Below the pieces are notes generated by a model, which ran no database searches, was not told the origin of the DNA, and worked only from the letters and a program-made list of their open reading frames with translations. A stretch of 64,000 nucleotides of DNA from contig CM067550.1 of NCBI GenBank assembly GCA_034509755.1, forward strand, positions 6,193,001-6,257,000, given 5' to 3'. Both the position numbers and the translations under genes were made by a program. Within the stretch, counting starts at the first letter, position 1. The number at the start of each line of letters is the position of its first letter. Positions 21,170 to 33,437 of this stretch are shown one piece after another. Origin of the DNA: Anisodus tanguticus. Taxonomy: Eukaryota; Streptophyta; Magnoliopsida; Solanales; Solanaceae.

Positions 21170-22350
21170 GACATGACAGGTATTCCACTAGAAATTACGA
21201 CTCACAAATTGAGTTTGAACTCTAATTTCCCTCCGTTAAAGAAAAAGAGGAGGCCAATGGCCGACTTCAAGCATAAATTTGTCAAGGATGAGGTAACAAA
21301 GCTTTTAAACGTAGGTTTCATCAGAGAGGTAGAGTATCCGGATTTGTTAGCGAATAGAGTGGTCGTACCTAAAAAGGCAATAAATTGAGAATGTGCATAG
21401 ATTTTAAATATATTTAAATAAAGCATGCCCAAAAGATTATTTTTCTTTGCTACACATCGATCGAATGATCGATGCTAAGGCGGGCCATGAGATGTTGAGT
21501 TTTCTTGATGCATACTCCAGATACATCCAAATTAGGATGAATCTGGAGGATCAAGAGAAAATCTCTTTTATAACTAGGTACATGATTTACGGCTATAATG
21601 TAATGTCATTTGGTTTAAAGAATGTTGGAGTAACATATCAATGCCTAGTTAATCGCATATTCGAGGACCAAATAGGTAACACAATGGAGGTCTATATTGA
21701 TGATATGCTAGTTGAGTCCTTGGAAGTAGAGGACTATTTAAAGCATTTGCATGAAATATTTGACATACTGCGAAAGTACAACATGAAGCTGAATCCTAAG
21801 AAATGCGCTTTTGGAGTTGGGTCAGGCAAGTTTTTGAGTTTCTTGGTTTCAAACCAAAAAATCGAGATCAATCCGGATAAGATCAAGGCTATCAAAGAAA
21901 TTTCGGAGGTGCTTGAAGATGTGAAGCCGGTACAAAGACTTACTAGAAGGATAGCCACTAGAAGTAGGTTTATTTCTCGGTATTCGGAGAAGAGTCATCG
22001 GTTCTTCTCTTTGTTAAAAAAGAAGAATGACTTCGAGTGGACTCCAGAGTGTCAGCAAGCTCTGAGGGATTTGAAGAAATACTTGTCTAGTCCATTATTA
22101 CCGTATAAATCGAAGGCAGACGAGCAGTTGTTCCTGTATCTAACAGTGTTCGAGGTAGTCGTAAGTACTGTTTTGATTCAAGAAGAGAAAGGTACACAAT
22201 TTTCTATTTACTATGTGAGTAAAACACTAGCTAGTGCGGAAACTATGTATCTTCATATATAAAAATTGGCATTAGCATTAATAACGTCTACTAAAAAATT
22301 GAGACATACTTTCAGTGTCACCCTATATGTGTAGTAACTACTTCTCCGCT
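21170..22350 (+). pseudogene. gypsy reverse transcriptase and first RNase H
   Basis: RT blocks are visible in order: PLKKKRRPMADFKHKFVKDEVTKLL (21229 on), a stop and shift near 21388, then the long open part 21447-22262 with SFLDAYSRYIQIRMN, EKISFITRYMIYGYNVMSFGLKNVGVTYQ and the catalytic VYIDDM (about 21692-21710). The thumb region and the RT-linked RNase H (SIYYVSKTLASAETMY) follow until the stop at 22260. The active-site YxDD is intact; the chain is not. Confidence 0.88.
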
Positions 22351-22394
22351 AAAGAATGTAATGCATAAATCGAAACTGTCCGGCAGGTTAGCCA

Positions 22395-22960
22395 AATGGG
22401 TAGTTGAAATTAGTGGGTATGACATAGAATATAAGCCAAGAACAACTATAAAGTCTGAGGTTTTAGCAGACTTTGTAGCTGATTTTACACCTGGAATGAT
22501 TTCCGATGTGGAAAAAGAGCTTATATTAACCTTATGAGCAACATCGGGGGTTTGGATCTTATACACGGATGGATCTTCGAAAGTGAGAGGGTCCGGACTA
22601 GGGGGTAATGCTTAAGACACATGTGGAAGATGTTATTAGGCAGTCAATAAGAATAGTGAGATTGACTAACAATGAAGCCGAGTATGAGGCTATGATTGCA
22701 GGTTTAGAATTGACAAGGAGTTTGGGAGCTGAAGGCATCGAAGAAAAATGTGACTCGCTTATGGTTGTAAATCAAGTAAACGGTGTGTTCGAAGTGAAAG
22801 AGGAAAGGATGCAAAAATACTTAGAGAAAATTCAAGTGATATTGTATCGGTTCAAATAATGGACCATGGAACATGTTTCTCGAGAGCAGAACAATGAGGC
22901 AGATGTATTGGCAAATTTAGAGTATTATGTGGAAGCTGAGGAGTTTAACTCTGGTACTGT
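22395..22960 (+). pseudogene. second (archaeal-type) RNase H of Tat element
   Basis: After the first RNase H comes the connector PRTTIKSEVLADFVADFTPGM (about 22438-22500), then YTDGSSKVRGSGLGG (about 22562-22605) and, after a shift, NNEAEYEAMIAGLELTRSLGAEGIEEKCDSLMVVNQVNG (22668 on) and REQNNEADVLANL (about 22880-22920). This second RNase H between RT-RH and integrase is characteristic of the Tat clade of gypsy elements. Confidence 0.75.
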
Positions 22961-23099
22961 GGTACAGTTGTTGAACTCTGTAACTGTTGGTGGTCATGTC
23001 AAGGTGAATACTACGAGTTTGACTTGTGACTAGCGGAATAAATTTATTGATTACCTTCGGAATGGAAAGTTGCCTACCTATCGAATGAATCAAGGGCTC

Positions 23100-24252
23100 T
23101 TCATACGAAGGCAGCTAGATTTTGCTTGATTGATGGCCAGTGTACTGGCGATCCTTTTGCAAGATGCTTAGGACCCGAGGAAACTGATTACGTGATGCTC
23201 GAGGTTCACGAAAGGACTTGTGGCAATCATTCAGGTGCAAAATTGTTGGTTCAAAAATTGATTACGGTCGGGTACTATTGGTCTCAAATGGAAGAAGACA
23301 CAAAGAAAATTGTCCGGAAGTGCGATGAATACCAAATACACAAACCAATGATTTGCCAATCGGCAAAATTAATGCATTCGGTTTTGTCACTATGGCCATT
23401 CATGAAATGGGGATGGACATCATGGGACCACTCTCATAGACACCAGGAAATGTACGCTTCATTTTGTTTATGACTGACTATTTTTCTAAGTGGGTTAAAG
23501 CAAAGACTTTTAAAAAGGTTAGAGAGAAGAAAGTCATTCGATTTCATTTGCGATCATATCATTTGTCGGTTCGGCATACCAACGGAGATTACTTGCGATA
23601 ATGGTCGTCAATTTGTTGGAAAGAAGGTAAACGATTTTCTTAAAGGATTGAAAATTAAGAAGATAATGTCGACTCCGTATCATCCAAGTGAAAATGGACA
23701 AGTGGAGTCAACAAACAAAACCATCATTCAAAACTTGAGAAAAAGACTAAAGTAGACAATAGAAAGTGGAGAGAAATCCTACCGGAAGTGTTATGGGCAT
23801 ATAGAACAACATAGAAATCTAGCACCGATGAAACACCATTCTCTTTAGTTTACGGTGCAGAAGTACTGATTTCGATGAAAGTATGAGAGTCGAACTTAAG
23901 GTTCAGCCATGCAGCTGAAGATTCAAAAAATGAAGCTATGGCAGTCAAACTTGACTTGACAAATGAACATCGTGAGCTTGCATTGCTACGGCTAGTGACT
24001 TAGAAACAAATTATGGAAGGGTATTACAACCGACGGACTAATCTTAGGCACTTCCAAGTAGGGGACTTGGTTCTACAAAAAGTGACCCTCAACACTAAAA
24101 ACCCCAACAAAGGAAAGTTGGGCTCGAACTGGGAAGGACCCTACAAAGTATCAGGAATAATCGGTAAAGGCTCGTACCAATTGGAAGCTGAAAATGGACA
24201 AAAATTGCTGAACAATTGGAACATCAGTCACTTGAAGCGATATTATTACTAA
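23100..24252 (+). pseudogene. gypsy integrase, no chromodomain
   Basis: The zinc-binding region has the two His (H at VHERTCGNH) but the second Cys of the CxxC pair is Tyr (CDEYQ, about 23320-23335). Core blocks: MTDYFSKWVKAKTF (first Asp, about 23468-23510), CDNGRQFVGKK (second Asp, about 23596-23625) and HPSENGQVESTNK (Glu, about 23680-23720). The C-terminal block NWEGPYKVSGIIGKGSYQLE and NISHLKRYYY end at 24252 without a chromodomain, again Tat-like. Frameshifts lie around 23473 and 23755. Confidence 0.85.
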
Positions 24253-24255
24253 GAT

Positions 24256-25455
24256 ATGTGTTCGGTTAACTATTTGAACTTTATTTGTTTCGGAATTACT
24301 AACATTTGCAGGAAAAATATTAGAGTCATTATGCAAATATCGGAGTATTAGAATTAGGTCTGAAAACACGTGTCGCATTCTTTTTCCCTTAGCATAATTT
24401 TTATCCCGAAAAGGGTTTTTCCGGCATGGTTTTTAATAAGGCAACATTGTAAAGTGTGTTACTAAGTGGATGAAGATCATAGAAGAACACTAGGGACTGC
24501 CCGGTAGTGAAAAATAAATAGTGTTTAAGTTCTCATACTTTGAACACAAATACTAGGGGACTGCCACACCCTCGGATGCTCGAATCAGTTTAAGAAGTCC
24601 AGAATCTGATATTTTTTGGTTCAGAATTCAAAGTTTTTTGCACCTTTTAGTTCAACATTTGTGTAAAGGTTAAAGATCGGATGAATCTTTCCCAAGTAGT
24701 GTTATATTATGGAAAAGTCATGTAAAGGAAAAAAGATCGAATAAATCTTACCCAGTGTTCATCCGAAGCAAAGTTGAAATGAAATTGCACTTTGTACAAA
24801 ATTTGCTTCAAAAGTTTACATTCGTGTTTCTTCTTTGCCGGTGTTACTCTGAATAATCGGAAAAATCATCAAGCTTACGAGCTAAATTTTTTAAGTCCTT
24901 AATTGGGATTGTCGACACAAAACCATCTGGAACAAATTAAGTAATAAAACAAGCTTTTAAGGCATTGGATCAAATGAATCCAGCCTATTCTTAAAAGATA
25001 CATGAATTATCTAAAACAATTAGAGCAAGTAAAATTCCAACATTCATATCTGAAATGAAGATGAGACGTCTTATTCATAAGCATAAAAATAAGATCCTTA
25101 TACTTAGTCTTTAAATGACCCCAAACCGAAAGGATTTGCCCAGTATGAAGCAACCTAAAGTAAAGGTTTGAGTTCAAAAATTGATTAAGTTATTTTTAAG
25201 ACCAGAAGAAATTTCATTCAGGTCGACACAAACTAAGTGATGATTTGTTTAAGTAAAACTTCAAAATCAAAGGCAATTAGCTTGAATTGCGTTAAAGGTT
25301 TGTCTTACTAAGTTGTTGAAAGCAAGAAAACAATAACGAATATAAAAATTGCTATTATAACAAAAGGGAATTTGATTTATACTCGTAAACAAGGTTGGAA
25401 AATGGCCAAGACAAAATAGACACAAAAATAAATATAAAAAGGCATGAAGGCCAAT
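24256..25455. other. Non-coding spacer of gypsy element between integrase and antisense ORF
   Basis: About 1.2 kb without open frames. It has weak internal repetition of the phrases AAAGATCGGATGAATCT (about 24674) and AAAGATCGAATAAATCT (about 24732). Confidence 0.6.
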
Positions 25456-25458
25456 AGA

Positions 25459-28178
25459 CTAGTTAAATTCAGACTCGGAGCCTTCAGGTTCTTCCTCGGT
25501 GCTATCACCATTCAACTGACGGAAGGCTTTGACCTCAACAGTCCTGGCCTCAACAATTTTGGCATCTAAATCATCAATCCCCTCACGAGCTTGCTCTAAG
25601 GTGAATCGCCAAACATTCAAAGTAATATGCTCGATTTTCAGTACAGTCCTAGCTTTTTCAGCATCCACTTCGACAAGAGCCTGATCCCATTCGACCATTG
25701 CTTGGTTCAATTGGGCCAAAATCTCAGCGTTACCCTGGGAGGCGGCTGCAAGCTCGGCTCTCAGCTGTTCGATAGTCAGAGTTTGCAGACATACTTTATC
25801 TTGAGATATTTTTAACTCTCTTTCAAAATTCTGCTTGATAGCAGTCTGCTCAACGATTTTCTCCGCATCAAGTATAGTGATCTCGGTGGTGAGGCGATCA
25901 ATTTCGACATTAAGGAAATTTTCCTTTTGCACTAAATAATGTTGGACCTCTTATTGATCCTCGAGCTCTTGAGTAGGGGTATAGACGTCATCGTAAAGCT
26001 CATCATTCTCTTTGTTCAAAGCTTTGTTTTCCTCATTGACTAGCTCGAGGTCATTCATCGCCCATAGGTAATGACCCCTAACCCGATTCAATTCAACGCG
26101 GACAATGGGTAGGTTATCGGCATGATGCAGTTGAGTATCTCTTTGTTGAATGATCCCTTTGAGATACCGAATCTTTTTATCTTGGGCATCCATTTGGTCC
26201 ATGAGGTCTTCATTTTCTTTGAGGCATCAGATGAAGCCTTTACCAGCCAAAACAGACGTGCAAAAGAGTATGTCGAGCCCAAGTTAGTATATGAAAGAGA
26301 CAAGTATAATAACAAATAAGGGAGGAAAATACATACCCAATCGGAAACATGCATGCCTTCGTTGAAGAGGCATTGCCACATGACGTTCCTCATTTTTTCC
26401 TTATCAGACTATGAGATCAGAGGCCTAAGGTAACTTACTATCTGACCGGTCGAGATAAAAAGTCCATATCTTCTGGGAAAGAGAGAGTGGCAGTCCTCAT
26501 TTCCTTTGGATCCACACTCGAGGCCGGGAAGACGCTCACAAGTTTGGATCGAGATGTGCCATGGTTCTTCGGTGTTTAGAATGATTTGAAAAATCTTTGG
26601 GGAATGGTTAAGTGTGCAAACTCGGATGTGTTTATCGGTGGCACCGGGTTTGTAGAGGTACTAGCTTTATTAAAGAGGTGATCAAAATCTTCTTGCCCAA
26701 AGTTTTGGGCCGGTTGTGATGGTGGATGAGGAGTTGAAGTTTTTGGTTTCTTTGCCAACGACTCCTCATCTGTGGCTTCATCATCATCCTCAATGATGAC
26801 GGAAACTGTCTTGGCGACTAGTGACGTGGTGGTAGAAGTTGGTGCGGTATCGGTTGATGACACAACAGTTTCAGAATTGATATTTTCTCCAACTCCAGTA
26901 GGAGTGTCTTCTACCGTAGTGGTGGTAGTCTTCCTCACCCAAACATCATCTGGGGAGATGCCGATGTTGTATACTCCGGAAGGGCCACCCGCTTCGGGGG
27001 GCTTTTCCTCTTTAAAGTGACTGAGGGTGACTTCGGAGGCTTTAAGAATTTCTTGTACTTCGGTACCTTAGTGATACAGAGAACTAATGCGTCCTGATCA
27101 AGTACCGAATTAGGGAGAGTCGGAGTAACCGAAGGGTTTGTCCTTGGGGTTGAAGTGCCCTTCGGTAAACCTAGATGTTTGAAAAAGAAAGAAAAAGTAA
27201 AAATGTGTACCAAAAATAGTAAAACAAAATAGTTTAGAGGATACTAACCGTGACTTTGAGCCTTCCATCGATTTGGAGAGAATTTTCCATGTCCGCTTTC
27301 TGTGCAGAAGAGTGCTAATAATTTTTTTGACCCATGTATGGAGGTTCTCAATATGTGTTGGGGTCCAATGGATGGCTGAAAAGATGGCAACAAAAGGGCT
27401 TAAGGCAAGTCGTTAAAATCGTAAGTAAAAACAAAAGAAAGGGAAAAGGTTTTTGATACTTACGGTGCAAATTCCATACCTCTGGGAAGGGCATGAACCT
27501 TACCGAAATTATTTAAGTGGTAGAAACTGCGACAAAATGCTCCATCCAACCTCGATCTTGGTCTTTGTCAATGCTGCAGAGGATGGAAAATTTTCCTCAT
27601 TTTGAGATCTGAATGATTCCGCCACGCAAAAATCTTGGTACGTATAAACGGATCAGATGATCCAAGGTGAAGATTTCATTAACCTCGTTGGCCAGAAATC
27701 CAAGGCAAATAATGAACCTCCAGACATATAGACCAATTTGTGCAAGACATAAATTATAAGTCCTGCACATTTTGAGGATCACGTTGTCAATCGGATGGAC
27801 AATCTTGAAGGTGAAAGGATAGGTGTATATGTTGGAGTACCTATATATGTAGGTAGTAATATCTTCATCCATGCCGGGTATAATGATCCCGGAGAGATTG
27901 GTCCACCCACGGTCATTTTGGACTATGTCAAGATCGGAGGCACTAATGGAGGTCGGCTAGCTTTTAGCTTCTTGACCTCGGTTGGATTACGAAGAGGCAG
28001 TGGAAATAGAAAATTCGGTGTCAAAGCAAAAAATGAACGGAATCATGTCGTATGTTCTAGGTTCGACGGTGGCCTAAGCTTCAGAGGACTCATCAATGCC
28101 AGTGGCTTCGTTACTAGCTGGCAGTGGTGAAGTTGTCGGAGAGAAATGTTTTAAAGAAGATCGGGTGATTTTAGCCAT
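25459..28178 (-). pseudogene. Antisense ORF of Tat-type gypsy element (gag-like / coiled-coil protein)
   Basis: Reads against the polyprotein, from ATG at 28178 (MAKITRSSLKHF) to TAA at 25459. The N-terminal part contains NIYTYPFTFKIVHPIDNVILKMCRTYNLCLAQIGLYVWRFIICLGFLANEVN and RLYVPRFLRGG (about 27600-27840), a block I recognise from plant antisense or gag-like ORFs of unknown function. Next is a Ser/Thr/Pro-rich region (27210-26576), then a long Glu/Lys/Gln-rich coiled coil (26200-25459) ending EEEPEGSESEFN. Stops (for example near 28067, 28008 and 25952) break it into pieces. Its role is unknown; it may have had introns, which would explain some of the breaks. Confidence 0.72.
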
Positions 28179-28585
28179 GAGGATAAAGGTATGAATATAT
28201 GGAGATATGAAGATTTGAAGGTTGAATACTTGAAGATCTGAATGGGGAGACGATTGAACAAGTGCGTAAACTTGAAGAAATTTGAAGATATTTCAGAAGT
28301 AAAAGTGGAAAAGAGAATAGAGGAAGAAGGTTTTATAGGGTTTGAGGTTATTATTGCGAAATGATTCGGTGATCTAATCAAAGAGACGGTGCAATCAGAG
28401 GATGACACGGGTTCGAGTTTGCAGAATGATAAAACGTGAGTCAGAGTTTAGAGAAGAGGAAACGTTGCGTTTCCCGCCTATTTCAGATTTATTTGAACAG
28501 AAGCTTGTAAAGGAAGATAACGAAGAAATCATTTCCATTTTCCATCACTTTGGTAAACTTTGATCCGGGAATTGTGGGGACTATC

Positions 28586-29190
28586 TGTATACGGTGAAAA
28601 CCGGCACGACATGTGGCAAGGTTTAAGTATGGAGTTCGAGGGAGGCGACATAGAGTTTTCTATCGGATGGAGTTGTATCGAGACAAGTCCGGGTATCAAG
28701 ACATGGTTAGATAATGATCGAACTAGTTGACACCGGGTGAAGAACCATAGAAGCCCAGATTGTACATCTTCCGAATATAGCGCATACCGTTACTCCTTGT
28801 TCATTAAGAGACCATTATTATAATTTAATGGCATTTAATTGGAGAGTGATTCTCGGACATTAATGTCATGTGTTCATAGCTATAAAAGGAGCACAACCTT
28901 CATGTTGGAAGGACATTCCATTCTCATTATTCTCACTTGTAAGATCTAATTCATTGTAATTATAGTTATTAAGCTCTCACTGTTGGCTCGGAACAGAGAC
29001 AGTTAAGCTAAGGCTCGGATCAATTTTGCTAAAGGAATTCATTTGATTTACGACATTAAAGGCTATCTTTCTTGCTTGTTATTTCCATTTACTTATTTAC
29101 TGATAATTGATTTATACTTTATATTACAAATTAATTCATGTATTCTTATAATTACTTACAAAATCAACTTTATCTTTTTTGGAATAAATA
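28586..29190 (+). repeat. 3' LTR of gypsy element (605 bp)
   Basis: Begins TGTATACGGTGAAAACCGG after the polypurine-like TTGTGGGGACTATC and ends GGAATAAATA before the target-site duplication CTCTT. It contains a promoter-like GCTATAAAAGGAGC (about 28880-28893). Confidence 0.9.
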
Positions 29191-29195
29191 CTCTT

Positions 29196-29807
29196 TGATA
29201 CGATTTTGAAAACGCTGGATCGATAATTTTCATTTTTAAAATTGCTGTAGGTTCATATAAGTTTGGTTTCATTTTGTGTGGTACAGTGAATCAGTAGTCA
29301 TATTTATTTGACTTTAATTGACATATAATGGAGAATTATGACTTCTATAAATTGGAAACTCCTTCAAACTTGAAATGAAAGAAAAGTGTCTAGTGCTGGT
29401 TGAAAGCGACAAACATGTTTAAGTAATTTGTATTGTTATGACAATATATAATTAAGTAGTAGTAAAAGACAAGAAGCTTTTAATTTGAAAGATTTTAGAA
29501 TTTTAGGCATTTCTCATTAATTTATATATAGACTAATTAAATTATTATTTATATAATATATATTATATGTAACTAAGTATTTTCGTATAGTATTCAACGT
29601 TTTGGTATTCTTGTAGAAGTATTGTACCAAATACCAAATCAATTTAAAATACATATCAAATACTGCAATACCTAAATTGAAGTGTCGAAAATTTTGATAT
29701 CACGGCAGTAATTCGGTATTTATCAAAGTATGTACACCCCTAAGCGCACCCATCAAGAAAATCAATTAGTCGCATTAATTATAAAATGTTATTTGACTAA
29801 TTTACCC
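29196..29807. other. AT-rich intergenic DNA with a truncated hAT-like end
   Basis: Non-coding. At about 29728-29743 GTATGTACACCCCTAA is the complement of TTAGGGGTGTACATAC, a common plant hAT terminus. The preceding GGTATTT/AAATACC-rich text (29600-29720) fits such an element, but the opposite end is missing. Confidence 0.45.
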
Positions 29808-29815
29808 TTTATATC

Positions 29816-30433
29816 TAGCGATGACAACGGATCGGATCTGGACCGGATTCTACCAGATCCAGATCCATCGGGTCCATAAAATCAGATCCAGATCCGGATC
29901 CGCCGGATTCACGGATCGAATCTGGATCCACCTGTTGAAACTTTTTTGACAAAATAAAACCCAATCTGATTGAAAAAATGCTTGAGTTTATTCAATCAAC
30001 CTACACAAACATGCCACCATTCTTCCAAAATCTGAACAAAGTTTTAGCATCACAAGAGAGAGGAAACGGTGCTTATCGGAGTATTTGATAGATTATGAGA
30101 TGAAAGGATGAGTGTAGGAGTCAGTTGAGCACTGAGAGAGGAAGTTGTTGTTCATGTGAGAAATGAGATGAAGTAGGGTTTTCCCCCTTCTTAGTTTCTT
30201 ACTGCAGTCTATTTTTATTTCTTTTTATTTATTTTTTCGGTAAAAAAATATATATTTAAAAATAAAATGGATCCACGGGTCGGATCTGGATCGAATACGA
30301 ATCTCAAATACAGGATCCAGATCCGATTAGATCCGTCAGAAATGGATTGGATCCGTCGGGTCCAAATTTTGAAGATCCATATCCTATAAAACAGATCTGG
30401 ATCCACCGGGTCCAGGATCCACTGTCATCTCTA
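29816..30433. mobile_element. Non-autonomous hAT element (618 bp) with GGATC-rich subtermini
   Basis: Perfect 8-bp duplication TTTATATC on both sides (29808-29815 and 30434-30441). Imperfect TIRs: TAGCGATGACAACGGATC at the left against the complement of GGATCCACTGTCATCTCTA at the right. Both subterminal regions are packed with GGATC, AGATCC and GGATCTGG motifs in both orientations, as expected for transposase-binding subterminal repeats of hAT elements. There is no transposase. The unique middle (29940-30240) has no clear ORF. Confidence 0.92.
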
Positions 30434-30441
30434 TTTATATC

Positions 30442-33124
30442 TCCTCAACCATATTTTTTAAGAAAGTATGTATTTAAATTATTAGAGCAAGAATATATGT
30501 AATTATCTTAATTTCTTTAAATAATATTTACTATGGACCAAATTAAAAGATTAAAAACACTTAAAATGGACGGAAAGGAGCAAGGCTTTGGTATGTAATC
30601 TTAAATATGTCATATTTTACTAATCAACCAACTTATCATATTTCACGAATCTAACTTTTAAGGAATAAACTCATTATCCTTTTGACTCAGCCAAGTCATT
30701 TGTGTTTCTGTTAAAAGATTTACAAAGAAAGTATAGCGTGATTTTATCCCAATAAAAATATAGCTCATACATTTCCAACAAGTTGATAGGCATTTACTAA
30801 TTCTAGTCTGAAAGGGGGGAGTTGATATGCATTTGGCTTGAATATGCTGATCCTTCAAACAAAAATACAATCTTTGGGTCTTTTCCCCAGCTCAATAGAG
30901 TTTAAATTATTCACCAAAGATATACTTAAAGCAATGAAAACCCAAAAGAAGATTAATTCGAACTTGCAGTCCTTAGCACCAAAAACTAACAGAATCCTTG
31001 CTCGAATAGCCGGTCGGGTTCGCTATTTATTTATTTTAACCAGTATATACAGAAAATATATTATTATCCACATATTATATATAAACTATACATATAGTAC
31101 TATATATAGTCGATTATTTTAAATTTAAACGGTTTAATAAGCGATCATTTAAAGTAATTTTTCAATACTAATTTCAGCATGTGCAAAATGTGATGGATAG
31201 TTTTAATCTTTATCCTTCTAACCAAAATTCTCGAAAAAAAAAAAAGAGAGAAGAAAACCTCTAAGTAGAGAACGGATTTATGTCCATCCCTAAATGTCTT
31301 CATATTTTGGATTTTATCTTACTGGTACGGGTCCTGCTAAAACATCCCCGCACGTCATAAAGACTTACAAAATTAAAAAAGAAAATAGGCAACTGTCTAC
31401 TCCAGACCTATTTAACAGTATTATGAATTAATCAAGTTAATAGATTTCAAATACAAAATAATTTAATCAAGAACAAAATACTGTACCACAAGATGATACG
31501 ATAAAGATTCATTTATCCTTAATCAGAGATCTCAATTTCGATTCGAAGAATGAAACTACTCTTGATAAGTAGCGCTAAATAACTTTTCACAATAGACTTT
31601 TTACCAGAGGAATCTGAAACTGAATTCGAAACACCGAATAATTTCAAGAAAAAAAATTAGTGTGTACTGTGTACTAGTCTGAATATTCTTTTTCTTAGTT
31701 CTATTTATCCATGGTGTAGGAGTAGGACTGGTATGTAATGTCCAAAAATCTCTTATGCAGTATGCTGTATCTGTCGGTTCAATCTCTTTCGGATGTGGAC
31801 CTTATTCCTTGTCTTTTCTGGGTCCACACACAACCTTATAGTCTTATACTATGGACTTTTCCTACTTTTTGAATTTATGGTCGTCATTAGCTTTTGCTTC
31901 GATTAAATATAGTTTGGAATTTAACTCTACAATTTACTCATTATAATACAAAAGATAAAGTTAGGATTCGTTTGATTACTGATTAGAGTTATGAAAGTAT
32001 TAGTTATGAATAAATTAATTATGTAAAATTTAGTTATATAGGATTATGTTGTTCATATAGTATTTCATATTTTACCTTACATAAAATAATATTTCACACA
32101 AATTACATATAACTTATATACATATATTAGTTATGCGGTATTTTAGATTGCTAACCAAACATCTTATTTGGTGTGTTAATATTTATACATAGAAAAACAA
32201 TACTACCAAAGATCATACAAATAATGTAAGATTTAATACATGAATAAATCACCTCTCAATCAACACCGCCGGCCTAAAAGTCATAAGTTGGTCACTACTA
32301 ACTTATGATCTTTATGTTTGTAAACATTTTTACTTTGACAAATATACCTCCTTTTCATACGAAGATACTTTTAAATTCAATTTTTTAAAAAGGAAATTAA
32401 AGTATATTTGTCATTTAGCAAAAGAATAATTTATCAACATTTTTATCAAACACATCAACTGCTTATTAATTATCAGTTTTAATACTTCTATTCAAACACG
32501 TAATTATTTATCTATAAAATTAATTTCAGCACTTAAAAAAATTATCAACACTTAACGTTTATCAGTTATTTACCAACTAACATAAACGGGCTCTACTAAA
32601 ATTTCCTAATACAAATAAAGGATCTAAATCAAAGCTATTGAAATTCTATTGGACATATGACTTCAATTATAGATCCACTTCTACTCTTAGCCAAATTTAC
32701 ATGATTTTCCCCACAAAGATAACCTTGCGCCAATAAAGAGCATTTTTACATATTATTTGTAACTTTTTCTTCTTTTGATTATTGATGTAGACCTCATGAT
32801 TTGAGATTTCACTAGATAGATTATTGTTGATTATCAATGTAGAACCGTATCGCACCCTCATCATAAATAGTTACAAATATCCCTTTGAATAGCAATTAAT
32901 TAGAGTATGATCCACAATGGATCTAATAAGTAAGGAGGAGTTTTCTTGATTGAGATGATGATGGCTAGTGGGAACAGAAGTATGGGTCCACAATTAACAT
33001 AGCTGAAACTTGGAATAATGGACCTTAGTTGGTCTGTTGTATACATGATGGTATCTATGGACTTTTTTAGAGTGAGAATAAGTGGTGGGTTGGAGACACA
33101 ATCAAGTAAGCTATTGTATGCTTC
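30442..33124. other. AT-rich intergenic DNA, 2.7 kb, no gene seen
   Basis: No exon-like coding frame or RNA gene. At 31971-32166 GATTCGTTTGATTACTGATTAG and the complement of CTAACCAAACATC could be ends of a decayed MITE, but I could not fix a duplication. 30230-30250 and 31060-31130 are short AT-only tracts. Confidence 0.5.
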
Positions 33125-33405
33125 CTCTCGTTCCATAATAAATGTCACCTTAATAAAAAACACACATATTAAAAAATTAATAATGAGATATAAAGTTTAT
33201 CAAATTATCTTTATTTAATAAAATTAAATTATTTTTCCCTCTTGATTAAAGCATGCATGAGTAGTAATCATTTATGTCTTGATTAATAGAGAATTTGCCA
33301 ATAAATATTTCTTGAATAGCGAATTTGTCAATTTTTATGTGTATAGTAGGAAAAAAGTAACAAATTTATGTCTTGAATTCCTAAGGTGACACTTATTTTG
33401 GGACA
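33125..33405. mobile_element. Stowaway-like MITE, about 280 bp
   Basis: The left end CTCTCGTTCCATAATAAATGTCACCTTA pairs with the complement of CTAAGGTGACACTTATTTTGGGAC near 33379-33403. A second, diverged copy of the right end (CTAAAGTAACACTTATT, 33421-33437) directly abuts the copia-derived LTR at 33438. Confidence 0.7.
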
Positions 33406-33437
33406 ATTTTTTTTTTGTTGCTAAAGTAACACTTATT

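Larger units (their letters stand above)
18277..29190 (+). mobile_element. Ty3/gypsy retrotransposon, Tat-type, 10.9 kb, decayed
   Basis: Bounded by a perfect 5-bp duplication CTCTT (18272-18276 and 29191-29195). The order is 5' LTR, primer-binding site, gag, protease, RT, RNase H, a second RNase H, integrase without chromodomain, a non-coding spacer, an antisense ORF, polypurine tract, 3' LTR. RT before integrase makes it gypsy; the second RNase H and the antisense ORF downstream of integrase are described features of the Tat clade (Grande/RIRE2-like). All ORFs are broken by stops, so this copy cannot be autonomous. Confidence 0.93.

Noticed and set aside
31971..32166. MITE with GTTTGATTAC / CTAACCAAAC ends
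   Set aside because: Ends are only weakly complementary and no target-site duplication could be fixed; left as a comment only.
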